Source of the DNA: UMGS1766 sp963597355
Lineage (GTDB): Bacteria; Bacillota; Clostridia; Oscillospirales; Oscillospiraceae
Direction of reading: 5' to 3'
Assembly (NCBI GenBank): GCA_963597355.1
Contig: CAVBPR010000006.1
Location: 62,001 to 126,000, forward strand
DNA length: 64,000 bases
Position numbers and translations under genes: made by a program. Positions 34,276 to 43,409 of the stretch are shown here, in pieces. The notes under the pieces are model-generated. The model was not told where the DNA came from. It worked only from the letters and a program-made list of their open reading frames with translations, and searched no databases. Position 1 is the first letter of the stretch. Every line of letters starts with the position of its first letter.

Positions 34276-35129
34276 AAAAGAACGGCATTTTTTCACGCGT
34301 GTGTATGATCCTCGCTCTTATTTTCATGTATGCCCCGATCTTTGTCCTGATCGCCTTCTCCTTCAACGACTCGAAGAGCCGCACTGTCTGGACCGGATTT
34401 TCCTTACACTGGTATGAAGACCTGTTTTCCGACACCCGTATTTTACAAAGCCTTGCCACAACAATTGAAGTGTCCGTGCTGGCGATGATGATTGCCACTC
34501 TGCTGGGCACCGCAGCTGCCATCGGTTTTCGAAATATGCGCCGCCGCAGCCGCACCATTTGCCTGTCGGTTAACAACATTCCCATGAGCAATGCCGACAT
34601 TATCACCGGCGTTTCTCTGATGATGCTGTTCGTCTTTGCCTTTGGTGCTTTTAACGCCACCATCGGAAATTTCTTTGGTATAACTTTGAAAATGGGGTTC
34701 GGGACACTGCTTTTGGCGCACATCACCTTTGATGTCCCTTATGTCATTCTCTCTGTCCTGCCTCGACTGAATCAGCTCGACCCGAATCTCTACGAGGCTG
34801 CGCTGGATTTGGGTGCCTCACCCTGGCGGGCTTTTACCAAGGTTGTACTGCCGGAGCTCAGCCCGGGTATTATTAACGGTGCAGTGCTGGCATTCACCAT
34901 GAGCGTCGACGACTTTGTTGTTTCCTACTTTACAGCCGGAACCGGCACTTCGACGCTGTCGATGGAAATTTACGCAATGACGAGAAAACGCATTTCTCCA
35001 GAAATCAATGCTTTGTCCACGCTTATTTTTGCAGTTGTTCTGCTGGCTCTGGTGGCAGTGAATATCCACTCCGTTCACCAGGAACGCATACAGCGCAAGA
35101 AACAGTTGGCGTGGAAAAACGGAACCTGA
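34272..35129 (+). CDS. potC: Spermidine/putrescine ABC transporter permease
   Basis: 285 residues, six membrane spans, N-terminus opening with FSRVCMILALIFMYAPIFVL, typical of PotC, and the EAA loop YEAALDLGASPWRAFTKVVLP. It forms the channel with PotB. The ATG overlaps the potB stop (ATGA). A 44-base gap separates it from potD. Confidence 0.93.
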   Translation: MKKNGIFSRVCMILALIFMYAPIFVLIAFSFNDSKSRTVWTGFSLHWYEDLFSDTRILQSLATTIEVSVLAMMIATLLGTAAAIGFRNMRRRSRTICLSVNNIPMSNADIITGVSLMMLFVFAFGAFNATIGNFFGITLKMGFGTLLLAHITFDVPYVILSVLPRLNQLDPNLYEAALDLGASPWRAFTKVVLPELSPGIINGAVLAFTMSVDDFVVSYFTAGTGTSTLSMEIYAMTRKRISPEINALSTLIFAVVLLALVAVNIHSVHQERIQRKKQLAWKNGT

Positions 35130-35173
35130 ATAAATTTTTTGTTTGTATTTTAAATCCGAAAGGGGATAGATAA

Positions 35174-36229
35174 ATGAAAAAAAAGGTATTTGCCCTCGTG
35201 CTCTCTGGTTTGCTGGTGGTGTCCGCCTGCGCTGTACTGACCAGCTGCGGCAGCAAGGCAAGCAACGGTGTAGTCAATGTATGTAACTGGGGCGAGTATA
35301 TCGACGAAGATCTGCTGACTGAATTTACAAAACAAACCGGAATTAAGGTGAATTACGACACCTGCTCCGACAATGAATCTTTGTATTCCATTCTCTCCAG
35401 CGGCAGTTCGGACTATGATGTCATCATTCCGTCTGATTACATGATTTCCCGCTTAATCAGCGAGGGAATGCTGGAAAAATTGGATTACGATAACATTCCA
35501 AACTTTGAATATATTGACGATGAATATCGCAATCTGGAATATGATCCCACAAACGAATACAGCGTTCCCTATACCTGGGGCACGGTCGGCATTATTTATA
35601 ACACGACGATGGTGGACTATGTTCCAGACAGCTGGAGCGTCTTGTGGGACGAAAGCCTGAGCGGACAAATCCTGATGTTCAGCAACAGCCGGGATGCGCT
35701 TGGCATTTCTCTGAAGTACCTGGGGTATTCTCAGAACACCACGGACGAGGCCGAAATCACTGCTGCTACAGACAAGCTTCTGGAGCAAAAGCCGCTGGTT
35801 CAGTCCTATGTCATGGATCAGATTTTCGATAAGCTGGAAGGCGGCGAAGCCGCTGTCGGCCCATACTATGCCGGCGATGCCATCACTATGATTGCCGAAA
35901 ATCCGGATCTTGCTTTTGCTTTCCCGAAGGAAGGCACCAACCTGTTCGTAGATGCCATGTGCGTTGTTGCAGGTGCTGAAAACAAGTCCAATGCGGAAGC
36001 CTTCATCAACTTTATGTGCGCTCCGGAAAATATGGCCAACAACATTGAGTACATTGGCTATTCCTCTCCCTCCGGCGATGCCCGCGTATTGCTGAGCGAC
36101 GAGCTGAAAAACAGCCCCATCGCTTATCCTTCTGCTGACATCCTGGCTAACACAGAAACCTTTATCAATCTGCCCCAGTCCACACTGGATCTCTACGACA
36201 GTGAGTGGGTTCGCCTGATGACAAGCTGA
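35174..36229 (+). CDS. potD: Spermidine/putrescine-binding lipoprotein
   Basis: 351 residues. Signal with lipobox LTSC (Cys 25) anchors it outside the membrane. VCNWGEYIDEDLLTEFTKQTG, YDVIIPSDYMISRL, VPYTWGTVGIIYN and the C-terminal PQSTLDLYDSEWVRLM match the PotD/PotF family. Acidic and Trp residues in these segments bind polyamine amines. The ATG follows GAAAGGGGA. Last gene of the operon, with a strong terminator after it. Confidence 0.95.
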   Translation: MKKKVFALVLSGLLVVSACAVLTSCGSKASNGVVNVCNWGEYIDEDLLTEFTKQTGIKVNYDTCSDNESLYSILSSGSSDYDVIIPSDYMISRLISEGMLEKLDYDNIPNFEYIDDEYRNLEYDPTNEYSVPYTWGTVGIIYNTTMVDYVPDSWSVLWDESLSGQILMFSNSRDALGISLKYLGYSQNTTDEAEITAATDKLLEQKPLVQSYVMDQIFDKLEGGEAAVGPYYAGDAITMIAENPDLAFAFPKEGTNLFVDAMCVVAGAENKSNAEAFINFMCAPENMANNIEYIGYSSPSGDARVLLSDELKNSPIAYPSADILANTETFINLPQSTLDLYDSEWVRLMTS

Positions 36230-36235
36230 TTTGAA

Positions 36236-36269
36236 AGAAGAGTGCATCGTCGATGCGCTCTTCTTTTTT
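36236..36269 (+). terminator. Terminator of potABCD
   Basis: AAGAAGAGTGCATCG and CGATGCGCTCTTCTT pair with one T-G pair, followed by TTTTTATT. Confidence 0.85.
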
Positions 36270-36330
36270 ATTGAAGAACACCCTGTTCTCTGGTAGAATA
36301 GGTGCATCTTGCCCCGAAAGGATGATTTCC

Positions 36331-36828
36331 ATGTCCATTGAATCCGTTCGTGAATATTTTCGCCCGCTTGGACGCGAACAGGATATTTTAGAATTTCCCG
36401 TCTCCTCCGCTACCGTACAACTGGCCGCCGAGGCAGTCGGTGTGATCCCCGCCCGCATCGCCAAAAGCTTATCTTTTTTGACTCCCGACGGCTGCGTCTT
36501 AATTATCGCTGCCGGTGACGCAAAAGTAGATAACGCAAAATATAAGCATTTCTTTGGCACAAAAGCAAAAATGCTCACGCCGGAACAGGTCGTTGAATAC
36601 ACCGGCCACGCAATTGGCGGAGTGTGCCCTTTTGCCATTACGCACCCGGATGTAAAAACTTACCTGGATCGTTCTCTTCAGCGATTCAGCACCGTCTTTC
36701 CCGCCGCCGGAAGCGCAAACTCTGCGATCCAGCTCACATGCAATGAATTAGAGCAATATGCCTGTAACTTCCAGGCATGGGTCGATCTCTGCAAGGGTTG
36801 GCAGGAAAATGAAAATACAGCGCAATAA
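36331..36828 (+). CDS. YbaK/EbsC-family aminoacyl-tRNA deacylase-like protein
   Basis: 165 residues of the YbaK/ProX-like domain family, whose members hydrolyse mischarged aminoacyl-tRNAs such as Cys-tRNA(Pro). Visible marks are the conserved Lys in IAKSLSFLTPDG, the IIAAGDAKVDNAKYKHFF segment, and GGVCPFAIT, which carries the GxxxPF motif. The exact tRNA substrate is unknown. ATG 36331 follows GAAAGGA; the frame continues upstream through the pot terminator and is not used. Confidence 0.85.
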   Translation: MSIESVREYFRPLGREQDILEFPVSSATVQLAAEAVGVIPARIAKSLSFLTPDGCVLIIAAGDAKVDNAKYKHFFGTKAKMLTPEQVVEYTGHAIGGVCPFAITHPDVKTYLDRSLQRFSTVFPAAGSANSAIQLTCNELEQYACNFQAWVDLCKGWQENENTAQ

Positions 36829-36829
36829 C

Positions 36830-36866
36830 AAAAAGCTGTGGTTTGTCTGACAAACCACAGCTTTTT
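36830..36866. terminator. Bidirectional terminator between the YbaK gene and CoA-transferase gene
   Basis: AAAAAGCTGTGGTTTG, loop TCTGA, CAAACCACAGCTTTTT: a perfect 16-bp stem with an A run on one side and a T run on the other, serving both convergent genes. Confidence 0.92.
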
Positions 36867-36868
36867 GT

Positions 36869-37510
36869 TTACATAATTTTTAAATCCTCTGCCACACGGA
36901 ACGGGGCTCCGGTTTTTTTCCGAATTTCGTCGACACTGACGCCATCTCTCCGCTCCACCAGGGTCAAACCATGCTCTGCTGACACTTCAAATACCGCAAG
37001 TTCGGTAACGATTGCTTTGACGACCCGATACCCCGTCAACGGCAAAGTGCACTCAGACAGAATTTTGGGACTTCCGTCCTTTGTGCAATGATCGGTCATT
37101 ACAATCACGTCCCGAATACCACTGACCAGATCCATCGCTCCGCCCATACCAGGGTAACTGCCCGGCCGCGCCCAGTTTGCCAGGTCTCCATACTGGGACA
37201 CTTCAAAAGCGCCCAACACCGTGGCTTTGACCAGCCCCTGCCGAATCATGCCGAAGGAAGTACACACATCAAATACGCTTGCTCCCGGTATTAAATCCAC
37301 TGTTTTTCCGCTGGCATTGAAGTAGTGCGCCTCCGGATCAAAATCTGGATAGGACTTCGCCGAACCAAGCAGGCCATTTTCGGATTGAATCACCACATTA
37401 TCTGTGATGTAGTCTCCTACCAGTACCGGCATGCCTACGCCCAAATTGATCACATCTCCATCCTTGAAAAAGGAGGCCACTTTCTTTGCAATAAAATTAC
37501 GATTATCCAT
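36869..37510 (-). CDS. atoA: 3-oxoacid/acetoacetate-type CoA-transferase subunit B
   Basis: 213 residues. Family I CoA-transferase beta subunit: VINLGVGMPVLVGDYI, catalytic Glu in QSENGLLG, then GGAMDLVSG and the C-terminal VFEVSAEHGLTLVE. It forms a complex with subunit A to move CoA between acyl-CoA and a free acid such as acetate or acetoacetate. The true acids are unknown; butyrate-acetoacetate transferase is one candidate. ATG follows GAGGAGG. Confidence 0.9.
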   Translation of the reverse strand: MDNRNFIAKKVASFFKDGDVINLGVGMPVLVGDYITDNVVIQSENGLLGSAKSYPDFDPEAHYFNASGKTVDLIPGASVFDVCTSFGMIRQGLVKATVLGAFEVSQYGDLANWARPGSYPGMGGAMDLVSGIRDVIVMTDHCTKDGSPKILSECTLPLTGYRVVKAIVTELAVFEVSAEHGLTLVERRDGVSVDEIRKKTGAPFRVAEDLKIM

Positions 37511-37525
37511 CGTTCTTCCTCCTCA

Positions 37526-38167
37526 TCAAGCTTTTCTGTCCCAGATCATATTGACAAAAATACCGGGCGTTGTGATATTTTCCGGTGCAATGCAATCCAG
37601 TTCCACCAATTTATCGGCCTCCACAATGGTCAAATCACCAGCGGTGGCAACAATATGGTTGGAATTCAATGCCGTTCCGTTGTAGGTCAGGTTTCCATAT
37701 GCATCCGCTGTCGCCGCACGAACCAACGAGATATCCGCACGAAGCGCCGTTTCCAGAATCCACTTCTGTCCGTCCAACTCAATGATCTGTTTTCCCTCTT
37801 CTGCAACGGTGCCCAAGCCGGTCTTTACCAAAATGCCGCCAAGTCCCATTCCTCCGGCTCGCATGCGTTCGGCAATCGTTCCCATCGGGCAAAATTCAAT
37901 ATCGATTTTTCCCGATGCCACCAATTCCAGGTTTTCACGCACAGAACCGGAGTGCGCCATAATTACCTTATCAAAAATCCCCATGTGCATCAACTTTGCG
38001 CAGCTGGCATCCAAAGCAATGTTGGTCAGGTGCTTTGCGCCGCTGGCTATCAGGCACTCAAGCAATTCATTCGGCAGTCCGTGAAAGGCGAATCCGCCGG
38101 TCATTATTGTCTGCCCATCATGAAATTGGGCAATGATTTCGTCTCTGGAATAAAGCTTGCTCAGCAT
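37526..38167 (-). CDS. atoD: 3-oxoacid/acetoacetate-type CoA-transferase subunit A
   Basis: 213 residues. Marks: GQTIMTGGFAFHGLPNELLECL, FCPMGTIAERMRAGGMGLGG and ADAYGNLTYNGTALNSN, the alpha subunit of family I CoA-transferases. ATG 38167 overlaps the stop of the RNase M5 gene (TAATG); a TTG three codons earlier sits too close to the ribosome site. It precedes subunit B by 15 bases. Placement at the end of a holA-RNase M5 run is unusual for a catabolic enzyme. Confidence 0.9.
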   Translation of the reverse strand: MLSKLYSRDEIIAQFHDGQTIMTGGFAFHGLPNELLECLIASGAKHLTNIALDASCAKLMHMGIFDKVIMAHSGSVRENLELVASGKIDIEFCPMGTIAERMRAGGMGLGGILVKTGLGTVAEEGKQIIELDGQKWILETALRADISLVRAATADAYGNLTYNGTALNSNHIVATAGDLTIVEADKLVELDCIAPENITTPGIFVNMIWDRKA

Positions 38168-38808
38168 TAGGTACAATTCCTCTCTTTCTTCTCTTCGTCA
38201 CTTATGTCCGTCCCACGGAGTTCCTCAACTATGGCGCGGTATTCCTCGTAGGTCAATAAGGTTGACAGCACCTCGGGTAATGCCTTTGCGGTTAAATGCT
38301 CCGGTAAGTTCAACCGCTTTAACAATTTTTTTCGCCATGTACAGCTGTCTGCTCCACCGGAAAATCCGTCTTGAAACAAATCCAGCTTGGTGATCTCTCG
38401 CCGCTGGGAGGGCTGGGAAGCATGTTCCCCAAGAATGGTCGCACCGCACTGACGAAGTGCCTGTTCCAGCACCTCCGGCCGCATTCCTTCCACGCCCAGC
38501 TTGCCTTCTTTCCCCGGTACACGCTTGCGCTTCTCCTTGCCGTAAAGATCCGGAATGTAGGCATGTTTCACCTGCTCCGGCGGAAGCAACCCCTTCAGAT
38601 GATTGCGAATTAAAAAACCCGCTCCGTCATTATCGGTCAGAACAATCAGTCCCCGCTTTTCCGCTACCCGGCGCAGCATATCTGCCTTCTCCTTGTTCTT
38701 GAAAATTCCAAATCCCTCGGTTGGAATAATCAGCGTGTCCACCAACTGCGCCAGTGTATTTTTATCGTATCTGCCCTCCACGACAATGGCTTCCTGAATT
38801 TTCAACAT
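38167..38808 (-). CDS. rnmV: Ribonuclease M5
   Basis: 213 residues. RNase M5 trims 5S rRNA precursor in Gram-positive bacteria. The N-terminal Toprim domain is clear: AIVVEGRYDKNTL (catalytic Glu), VLTDNDGAGFLIRNHL (DxD-like). The middle LGVEGMRPEVLEQAL and C-terminal domain fit the family. In many Firmicutes rnmV adjoins rsmA; here it follows holA and overlaps the CoA-transferase gene. The protein is slightly longer than usual, ending in a charged tail (DISDEEKKER). Confidence 0.9.
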   Translation of the reverse strand: MLKIQEAIVVEGRYDKNTLAQLVDTLIIPTEGFGIFKNKEKADMLRRVAEKRGLIVLTDNDGAGFLIRNHLKGLLPPEQVKHAYIPDLYGKEKRKRVPGKEGKLGVEGMRPEVLEQALRQCGATILGEHASQPSQRREITKLDLFQDGFSGGADSCTWRKKLLKRLNLPEHLTAKALPEVLSTLLTYEEYRAIVEELRGTDISDEEKKERNCT

Positions 38809-38818
38809 AATATGTCCC

Positions 38819-39850
38819 TCACAGATTTGCCAAACGCAGCAGCAGTTCGGTCAACAGTTCCTCCGCATCCCTTCCGCTGCTCTTCATGGCAAGGTCTGTT
38901 TCTGCCGCCATTTGCACCGCCTTGCGGCACCAAGCTAAGGAACAGCTTCTTGCGCAATTCATCAATTTGTCCGCCTGCCAGTTTGTTCGCATATTCCAAA
39001 GCTCCATAAGCCTTGGTGTGCCTTTTCTCGCTTCCAACACCAATCGGGCGGAATACATCTGTCGCAGATGCTTGCATAGAAAACCCATAATCTGCTGCGG
39101 CTTCACTTTTATCGCGTACAGATCCGCCAATGCTCCCAGTGCCTTTACAAAATTGCGGCTGCCAATCGCATTGGTAATGTCGAACACCTGTGCTTCCAAC
39201 ACCGGTTCTGCCACCGCATTGATGTCCCGCCGGGTAATTTTCGTTTCGCTGGCATAACTGGCAATCTTATGGATTTCTCCCTGCAGACCAGTCATCAACC
39301 CGCCGCAGAGAAACAGCAAATATTCGCTGTCTGCATCATCGATCGTTTTCCCCATCTCTTTAAATCGACGGCGAATCCAATCCACCAGATCGCCCTGATC
39401 CAGTGGTGCAAAATCAACAATTTCTGCAGTTTTCTTGACCAGATTCTGAAACTTTCCGTTTCCGATTTTATACTCCAGCAAATCATAGACAAAAACGAGG
39501 CATAGATACTCCGGCAAATCGGAAATTGCCTGCGTCAAAATCTCTTTTTTCTTTTCACTGCAGCCAAACAGGTCGAAATCTGTCACCAGAATCAATGTGC
39601 GCTCGCTCATCATCGGGAAGTTATCCATGGTAGTCGCCAGTTCCGCCACATCGATGTCTTTTCCCTGAAAGGTGTGCAGATTAAATTCCTCCATCCCTTC
39701 CGGAACAAGCTGACGGCGTATCTGGGTCACACACTGCTCCATCAGGTATTTTTCTTCCCCATGAAACACATACATTTGCCCGATTTGCCCGGATTTTAAA
39801 TCCTGCCGCAGTTTTTTATATGCACTTCGATCTACTTTTTTCCCAGCCAT
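38819..39850 (-). CDS. holA: DNA polymerase III delta subunit
   Basis: 343 residues. HolA is the clamp-loader subunit that opens the beta ring. N-terminal YVFHGEEKYLMEQCVTQI and the AAA+-like fold without Walker motifs, then FLCKHLRQMYSARLVLE and the C-terminal collar, are those of the family. ATG follows AAAGGA. Downstream of comEC with 11 bases between, a common pairing in Firmicutes. Confidence 0.9.
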   Translation of the reverse strand: MAGKKVDRSAYKKLRQDLKSGQIGQMYVFHGEEKYLMEQCVTQIRRQLVPEGMEEFNLHTFQGKDIDVAELATTMDNFPMMSERTLILVTDFDLFGCSEKKKEILTQAISDLPEYLCLVFVYDLLEYKIGNGKFQNLVKKTAEIVDFAPLDQGDLVDWIRRRFKEMGKTIDDADSEYLLFLCGGLMTGLQGEIHKIASYASETKITRRDINAVAEPVLEAQVFDITNAIGSRNFVKALGALADLYAIKVKPQQIMGFLCKHLRQMYSARLVLEARKGTPRLMELWNMRTNWQADKLMNCARSCSLAWCRKAVQMAAETDLAMKSSGRDAEELLTELLLRLANL

Positions 39851-39861
39851 ATGCTGTCCTT

Positions 39862-42123
39862 TCAGCGGCAGCGAATCGTTATCGTACCGTTTTCATCCGT
39901 TCTGTAAATTTCGCATCCATACACGGCCATCCGGTTCAATGCCTCATCTCCCGGCAAGCCATAGCTATTCTCTTTTTTTACGCTGATAATTGCTGTCTTC
40001 GGTCGCAGCGACCGCAGCAAATAAGCACCTGTGGCGTGATTTGACCCATGATGACCTGCTACAAGCACATCCAATTGGGGCAAGCTTTCCCGCTCAAGCA
40101 GTAGTTGTTCCTGTTCCTGAGCCATATCACCGGTAATCAGGGCATGAAATCGCTCATAGCTGCACAAAACGCTCAAGCTGTCGGCATTGTCCGAATCATC
40201 TTCCGAATCTATCGGCGGATAGATTGTCAGCTTTGCTCCGCCAAGTGTGACAACCGTTGTTTCTCTTACCCAACGAATTGGGCAATGGTATCGCTCTGCC
40301 AGCCGCTCTACCTCACTTCTTCCGCCTGAATCATCCTCAACATCCGGCAAAAGCAAAAGCTCCACAGAAATACGATCCATCAGTTCCTCTAACCCATTGA
40401 TATGGTCGGAATCGTAGTGTGTTAAAACCAATGCCGCCAGCGTTTTCCCTCCGCCGGATTGAATATAATCCGCCGTCACAGCTCCCGCATCATTACCTCC
40501 GCAGTCCACTGCCGCAAAGTTTCCCTTTGCGCACAAAACCGTGGCAGATCCCTGTCCTACATCTAACACTGAAAATGTCAGAGGCATTCCACTCACGCTG
40601 GTCATGCGCAACGTGAGTGCCAAAAGGAGAAGCCATCCCCCGCAGAACATGGGCAAAACCGGTCGTTTGCGAAGCGGTTTGATCCATACAACCGATGCCA
40701 CCAATAAAATCAGCGCCACCAGCCATCCTGTTAAATAGAGGTTGTCCGTTCGGAGCGCAGAAAACGTCCCTTGTCCCAGCCACTCCGCCACGTTCAGCAA
40801 GTAACTCAGCAAACCGCCTACCGGCACGGCCAGAAGCGAAGCCAGCCCCGGAAGAAATGGCGTCAAAACACAAACGAATGTTCCGCCAACAAAGGCCGCT
40901 GATGCAGCCCACAGGGAAAGGACATTCGAAATTGGGCCGACAAGTGACACGGATTCAAAATACCACATTGACAACGGCAATGTCAACACCGTTGCACAGC
41001 ACGCGGCAGATATCCCCCCGAAAACTGCAGCCGCACAGCCACGGCTTACCCACCACAGCCGCTTCTTTTCCCATTTTGTCTTCCATGGACGCATGATCAA
41101 ACGATACATCGTCGGGTAAAAACAGATCAGCCCTGTCACCGCAGCGAAAGAAAACTGCAAGCTCACGCTCTCAGACGCATAAGGGTTCTGCAGCAGCAAA
41201 ATCATAAGTGCGAAGGTCAACGACGTGGGCGGATCCGCCTCTCGATTCAGAAGCGGTGCCGTCAACATCAAAATTGTCATTACCACGGCGCGCCAAACAG
41301 AGCTGGATCCCCCTGTCATAAGCGCAAACCCAATCAGCACAGGGACGGCAACTAAAATTCTCCGCCGCTTCTGCCCCGGAAAAAGAAACAGGATGCCCGT
41401 CAAAAATCCGACATGCAACCCCGACACTGCAAGTAAATGCGCCATACCGGCGCGGCGAAAGTTAGAATAAATCGTATCGGAAAGCGCAGATTTATCCCCC
41501 GTCAACAATCCCGACAACAACGCACCTTGATCATCTGAAAAGCTACTTCTGGCAGTATCTTTTGCCCACTTCCCCAGCGCTTGCATCCAATATCTTGCCG
41601 GAATCTTTTCCGCCTTGTATGCCTCGGCAATTTCCGCCTTTCCCTGCAGAAAGATTCCTCTTGCCGCGGCAGAATGGTTTGATTGCTCAAAAACAGACTC
41701 GTATTGAATATTCCCCTGCAGCGTATCTCCCGGCCTCAGCCACTGATAGTAGGGCTCCGCCCATATCTGCACTTGTTTTCCTGTCCCCGCGCCGCTTTTT
41801 ATCTTCAGTAAGAGAGAAACACCGTATTCTCCTTCTCCCGGATAAGCCGCGACTTCTGCGGTAAACGCACTTTCGGTTCCGGACAGCGCTTCTGCCGGAT
41901 GAACGACCAATGCAGAATATCCAAAAAACCATCCCGCTCCAAGGCAGATGCCTGCCAATGCTATACACAGTTGCACTTTTCTCCTTCCGCCTTTCCACAG
42001 GGAAAGTGCAACGCCGACGGCGGATACAACAGCAACCATCCAGGGAAGCCAGTCCATCGACAGGACACAACAAGCGAACAGCACCGCGCAAAAAGGCAGT
42101 GCAAACCGTACGAAATATCGCAT
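39862..42123 (-). CDS. comEC: DNA-uptake channel ComEC/Rec2
   Basis: 753 residues, full length. N-terminal DUF4131-like region and OB-like segment, a competence domain with about ten membrane spans (core MAHLLAVSGLHVGFLTGILFL), and a C-terminal metallo-beta-lactamase domain with LTHYDSDHINGLEEL and VAGHHGSNHATG. ComEC carries single-stranded DNA across the membrane; the C-terminal domain likely degrades the other strand. The ATG is preceded by AGGGGGG. No other com genes lie nearby, so competence cannot be inferred from this alone. Confidence 0.95.
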   Translation of the reverse strand: MRYFVRFALPFCAVLFACCVLSMDWLPWMVAVVSAVGVALSLWKGGRRKVQLCIALAGICLGAGWFFGYSALVVHPAEALSGTESAFTAEVAAYPGEGEYGVSLLLKIKSGAGTGKQVQIWAEPYYQWLRPGDTLQGNIQYESVFEQSNHSAAARGIFLQGKAEIAEAYKAEKIPARYWMQALGKWAKDTARSSFSDDQGALLSGLLTGDKSALSDTIYSNFRRAGMAHLLAVSGLHVGFLTGILFLFPGQKRRRILVAVPVLIGFALMTGGSSSVWRAVVMTILMLTAPLLNREADPPTSLTFALMILLLQNPYASESVSLQFSFAAVTGLICFYPTMYRLIMRPWKTKWEKKRLWWVSRGCAAAVFGGISAACCATVLTLPLSMWYFESVSLVGPISNVLSLWAASAAFVGGTFVCVLTPFLPGLASLLAVPVGGLLSYLLNVAEWLGQGTFSALRTDNLYLTGWLVALILLVASVVWIKPLRKRPVLPMFCGGWLLLLALTLRMTSVSGMPLTFSVLDVGQGSATVLCAKGNFAAVDCGGNDAGAVTADYIQSGGGKTLAALVLTHYDSDHINGLEELMDRISVELLLLPDVEDDSGGRSEVERLAERYHCPIRWVRETTVVTLGGAKLTIYPPIDSEDDSDNADSLSVLCSYERFHALITGDMAQEQEQLLLERESLPQLDVLVAGHHGSNHATGAYLLRSLRPKTAIISVKKENSYGLPGDEALNRMAVYGCEIYRTDENGTITIRCR

Positions 42124-42437
42124 GGAACGCCCCCCTTCTGCTTTCCTATGATTTTAACATATCGCAGTCAGGAAGGACAATACAATGGCGAGTTTATTCC
42201 TCCCGGATTTACGAAGGTTTAAGGCAATCCTGCCCGCTCTGCGTCCAGCCGCAGTTGGTGCTGAAAAACCGGATGGGCAACCGCAACAAAATTTTTCTTC
42301 ATAGTATCGATCATTCTGCAGGATACCCAAACATCGGAAATGGAACCGACTGCGTGTAACTTCCACTCAATATCTTTCTAAAAAAACAACGACCGCCTCT
42401 GCGATTGTTCCATCGCAAAGGCGGTCTTTTCCCGTTT
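42124..42437. other. Intergenic region upstream of comEC
   Basis: Of these 314 bases, 42391-42426 is the terminator of the GNAT gene. The remainder shows no clear promoter consensus or RNA. A 27-codon minus-strand frame (start MKKNFVAVAHPVF) exists but lacks a ribosome site, so I do not call it. Confidence 0.4.
42391..42426 (-). terminator. Terminator of the GNAT gene
   Basis: GACCGCCT-TGCGA and TCGCA-AGGCGGTC stem with one mismatch; on the minus strand it is followed by GTTGTTTTTTT. Confidence 0.8.
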
Positions 42438-43304
42438 TCAATCCAACGCCAGTCCCCAATAAGGCAATTCATCCGTCTTTGGAAAGCGTTGTCCTCCTGG
42501 AATCCAGACACAGTCCCCGATTACCTCACCAAATTCCGAATGCCAGAAGGCCGGTGTGCGCACCTGGGCACACTCCAAATTCCATTTGCTCAACAAAAGG
42601 CGCACGCACTGCACCGGATTTAATTCCGGGCAAAGTAATTCCCGCACAATCAGTTGTTTTTCTTCCCGATCACAGGCGCAAATAGCCAACCTGCCATCCA
42701 ACTCCAGCTGATAAAAGCCTCCATGATACAGTTGACAAAACTGTTGCTGAAGATAGATCATACTTTGCGGCAGCTTCGCATGGGGGTGTCCTGCCAGCAA
42801 CTGCTCCCGCAAAGACGAGTATTGTTCTTCCTTGAGGGGTAAGACCTTCCCCTCCGAAATTTCTTCTTTCCCCGAAACTGTCCCGACTCGATGAAAAAAA
42901 GTTGCCCGTGTTCCCAAAATATCGCCGTACCACTGGGCCAGGCTTTGGCTTGCCGGCAAAAAGCACACCACATCCGCTCCTCGCAAATATGCTTCCGCTC
43001 CAGAACGCCAAATTGTGCGTCCGCCAAGTCCCATTCCCCGGTACTCCTCTGGCGTTCCCAGCGCATAGAGATAGACCGCCGATATCTCTCCCCCCGCAAA
43101 ACCAGTCAGTGTAACGCCCTCCATCATATAAATTGCACTGCAGAGCCTGCCATCCACTTCAGCGGCAATTCCCTGCTCTGGCTGATAACATTGTGAAAAA
43201 TAAAGCTCTGCACAGGCAGTATCACCATCGTAGGCTGCACTCCAGATTTTTCGCAGTTCCGGTTCATCTCCGGCACGTGTCAATCGAAATATGGGTTTGG
43301 ACAT
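42438..43304 (-). CDS. GNAT-family N-acetyltransferase
   Basis: 288 residues. N-terminal GNAT domain: LTRAGDEPELRKIWSAAY, then AVYLYALGTPEEYRGMGLGGRT, in which the R-G-M-G-L-G run is the acetyl-CoA binding loop. The C-terminal half (about 150-288) resembles the second domain of larger Eis-like acetyltransferases, but this is loose. Substrate unknown. ATG 43304 follows AAAGGAG; the open frame upstream to 43382 passes through a terminator. Confidence 0.8.
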   Translation of the reverse strand: MSKPIFRLTRAGDEPELRKIWSAAYDGDTACAELYFSQCYQPEQGIAAEVDGRLCSAIYMMEGVTLTGFAGGEISAVYLYALGTPEEYRGMGLGGRTIWRSGAEAYLRGADVVCFLPASQSLAQWYGDILGTRATFFHRVGTVSGKEEISEGKVLPLKEEQYSSLREQLLAGHPHAKLPQSMIYLQQQFCQLYHGGFYQLELDGRLAICACDREEKQLIVRELLCPELNPVQCVRLLLSKWNLECAQVRTPAFWHSEFGEVIGDCVWIPGGQRFPKTDELPYWGLALD

Positions 43305-43372
43305 ACTATGCGCTCCTTTGAGTTTTCCGATCTTTTTCTGCACACCATTATAAGCGCTGTGCTGAAAAAAGA

Positions 43373-43405
43373 AAAGGTGCATCCACCTATAGTGGATGCA
43401 CCTTT
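43373..43405 (-). terminator. Terminator of the PAP2 gene
   Basis: AAAGGTGCATCCAC, 5-base loop, GTGGATGCACCTTT: a perfect 14-bp stem, with TTTTCTTTTTT following on the minus strand. Confidence 0.88.
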
Positions 43406-43409
43406 GAAA

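Noticed and set aside
42154..42366. Minus-strand frame in the gap upstream of comEC, including a nested 27-codon MKKNFVAVAHPVF peptide
   Set aside because: No ribosome site, no promoter and odd composition; reported as intergenic.
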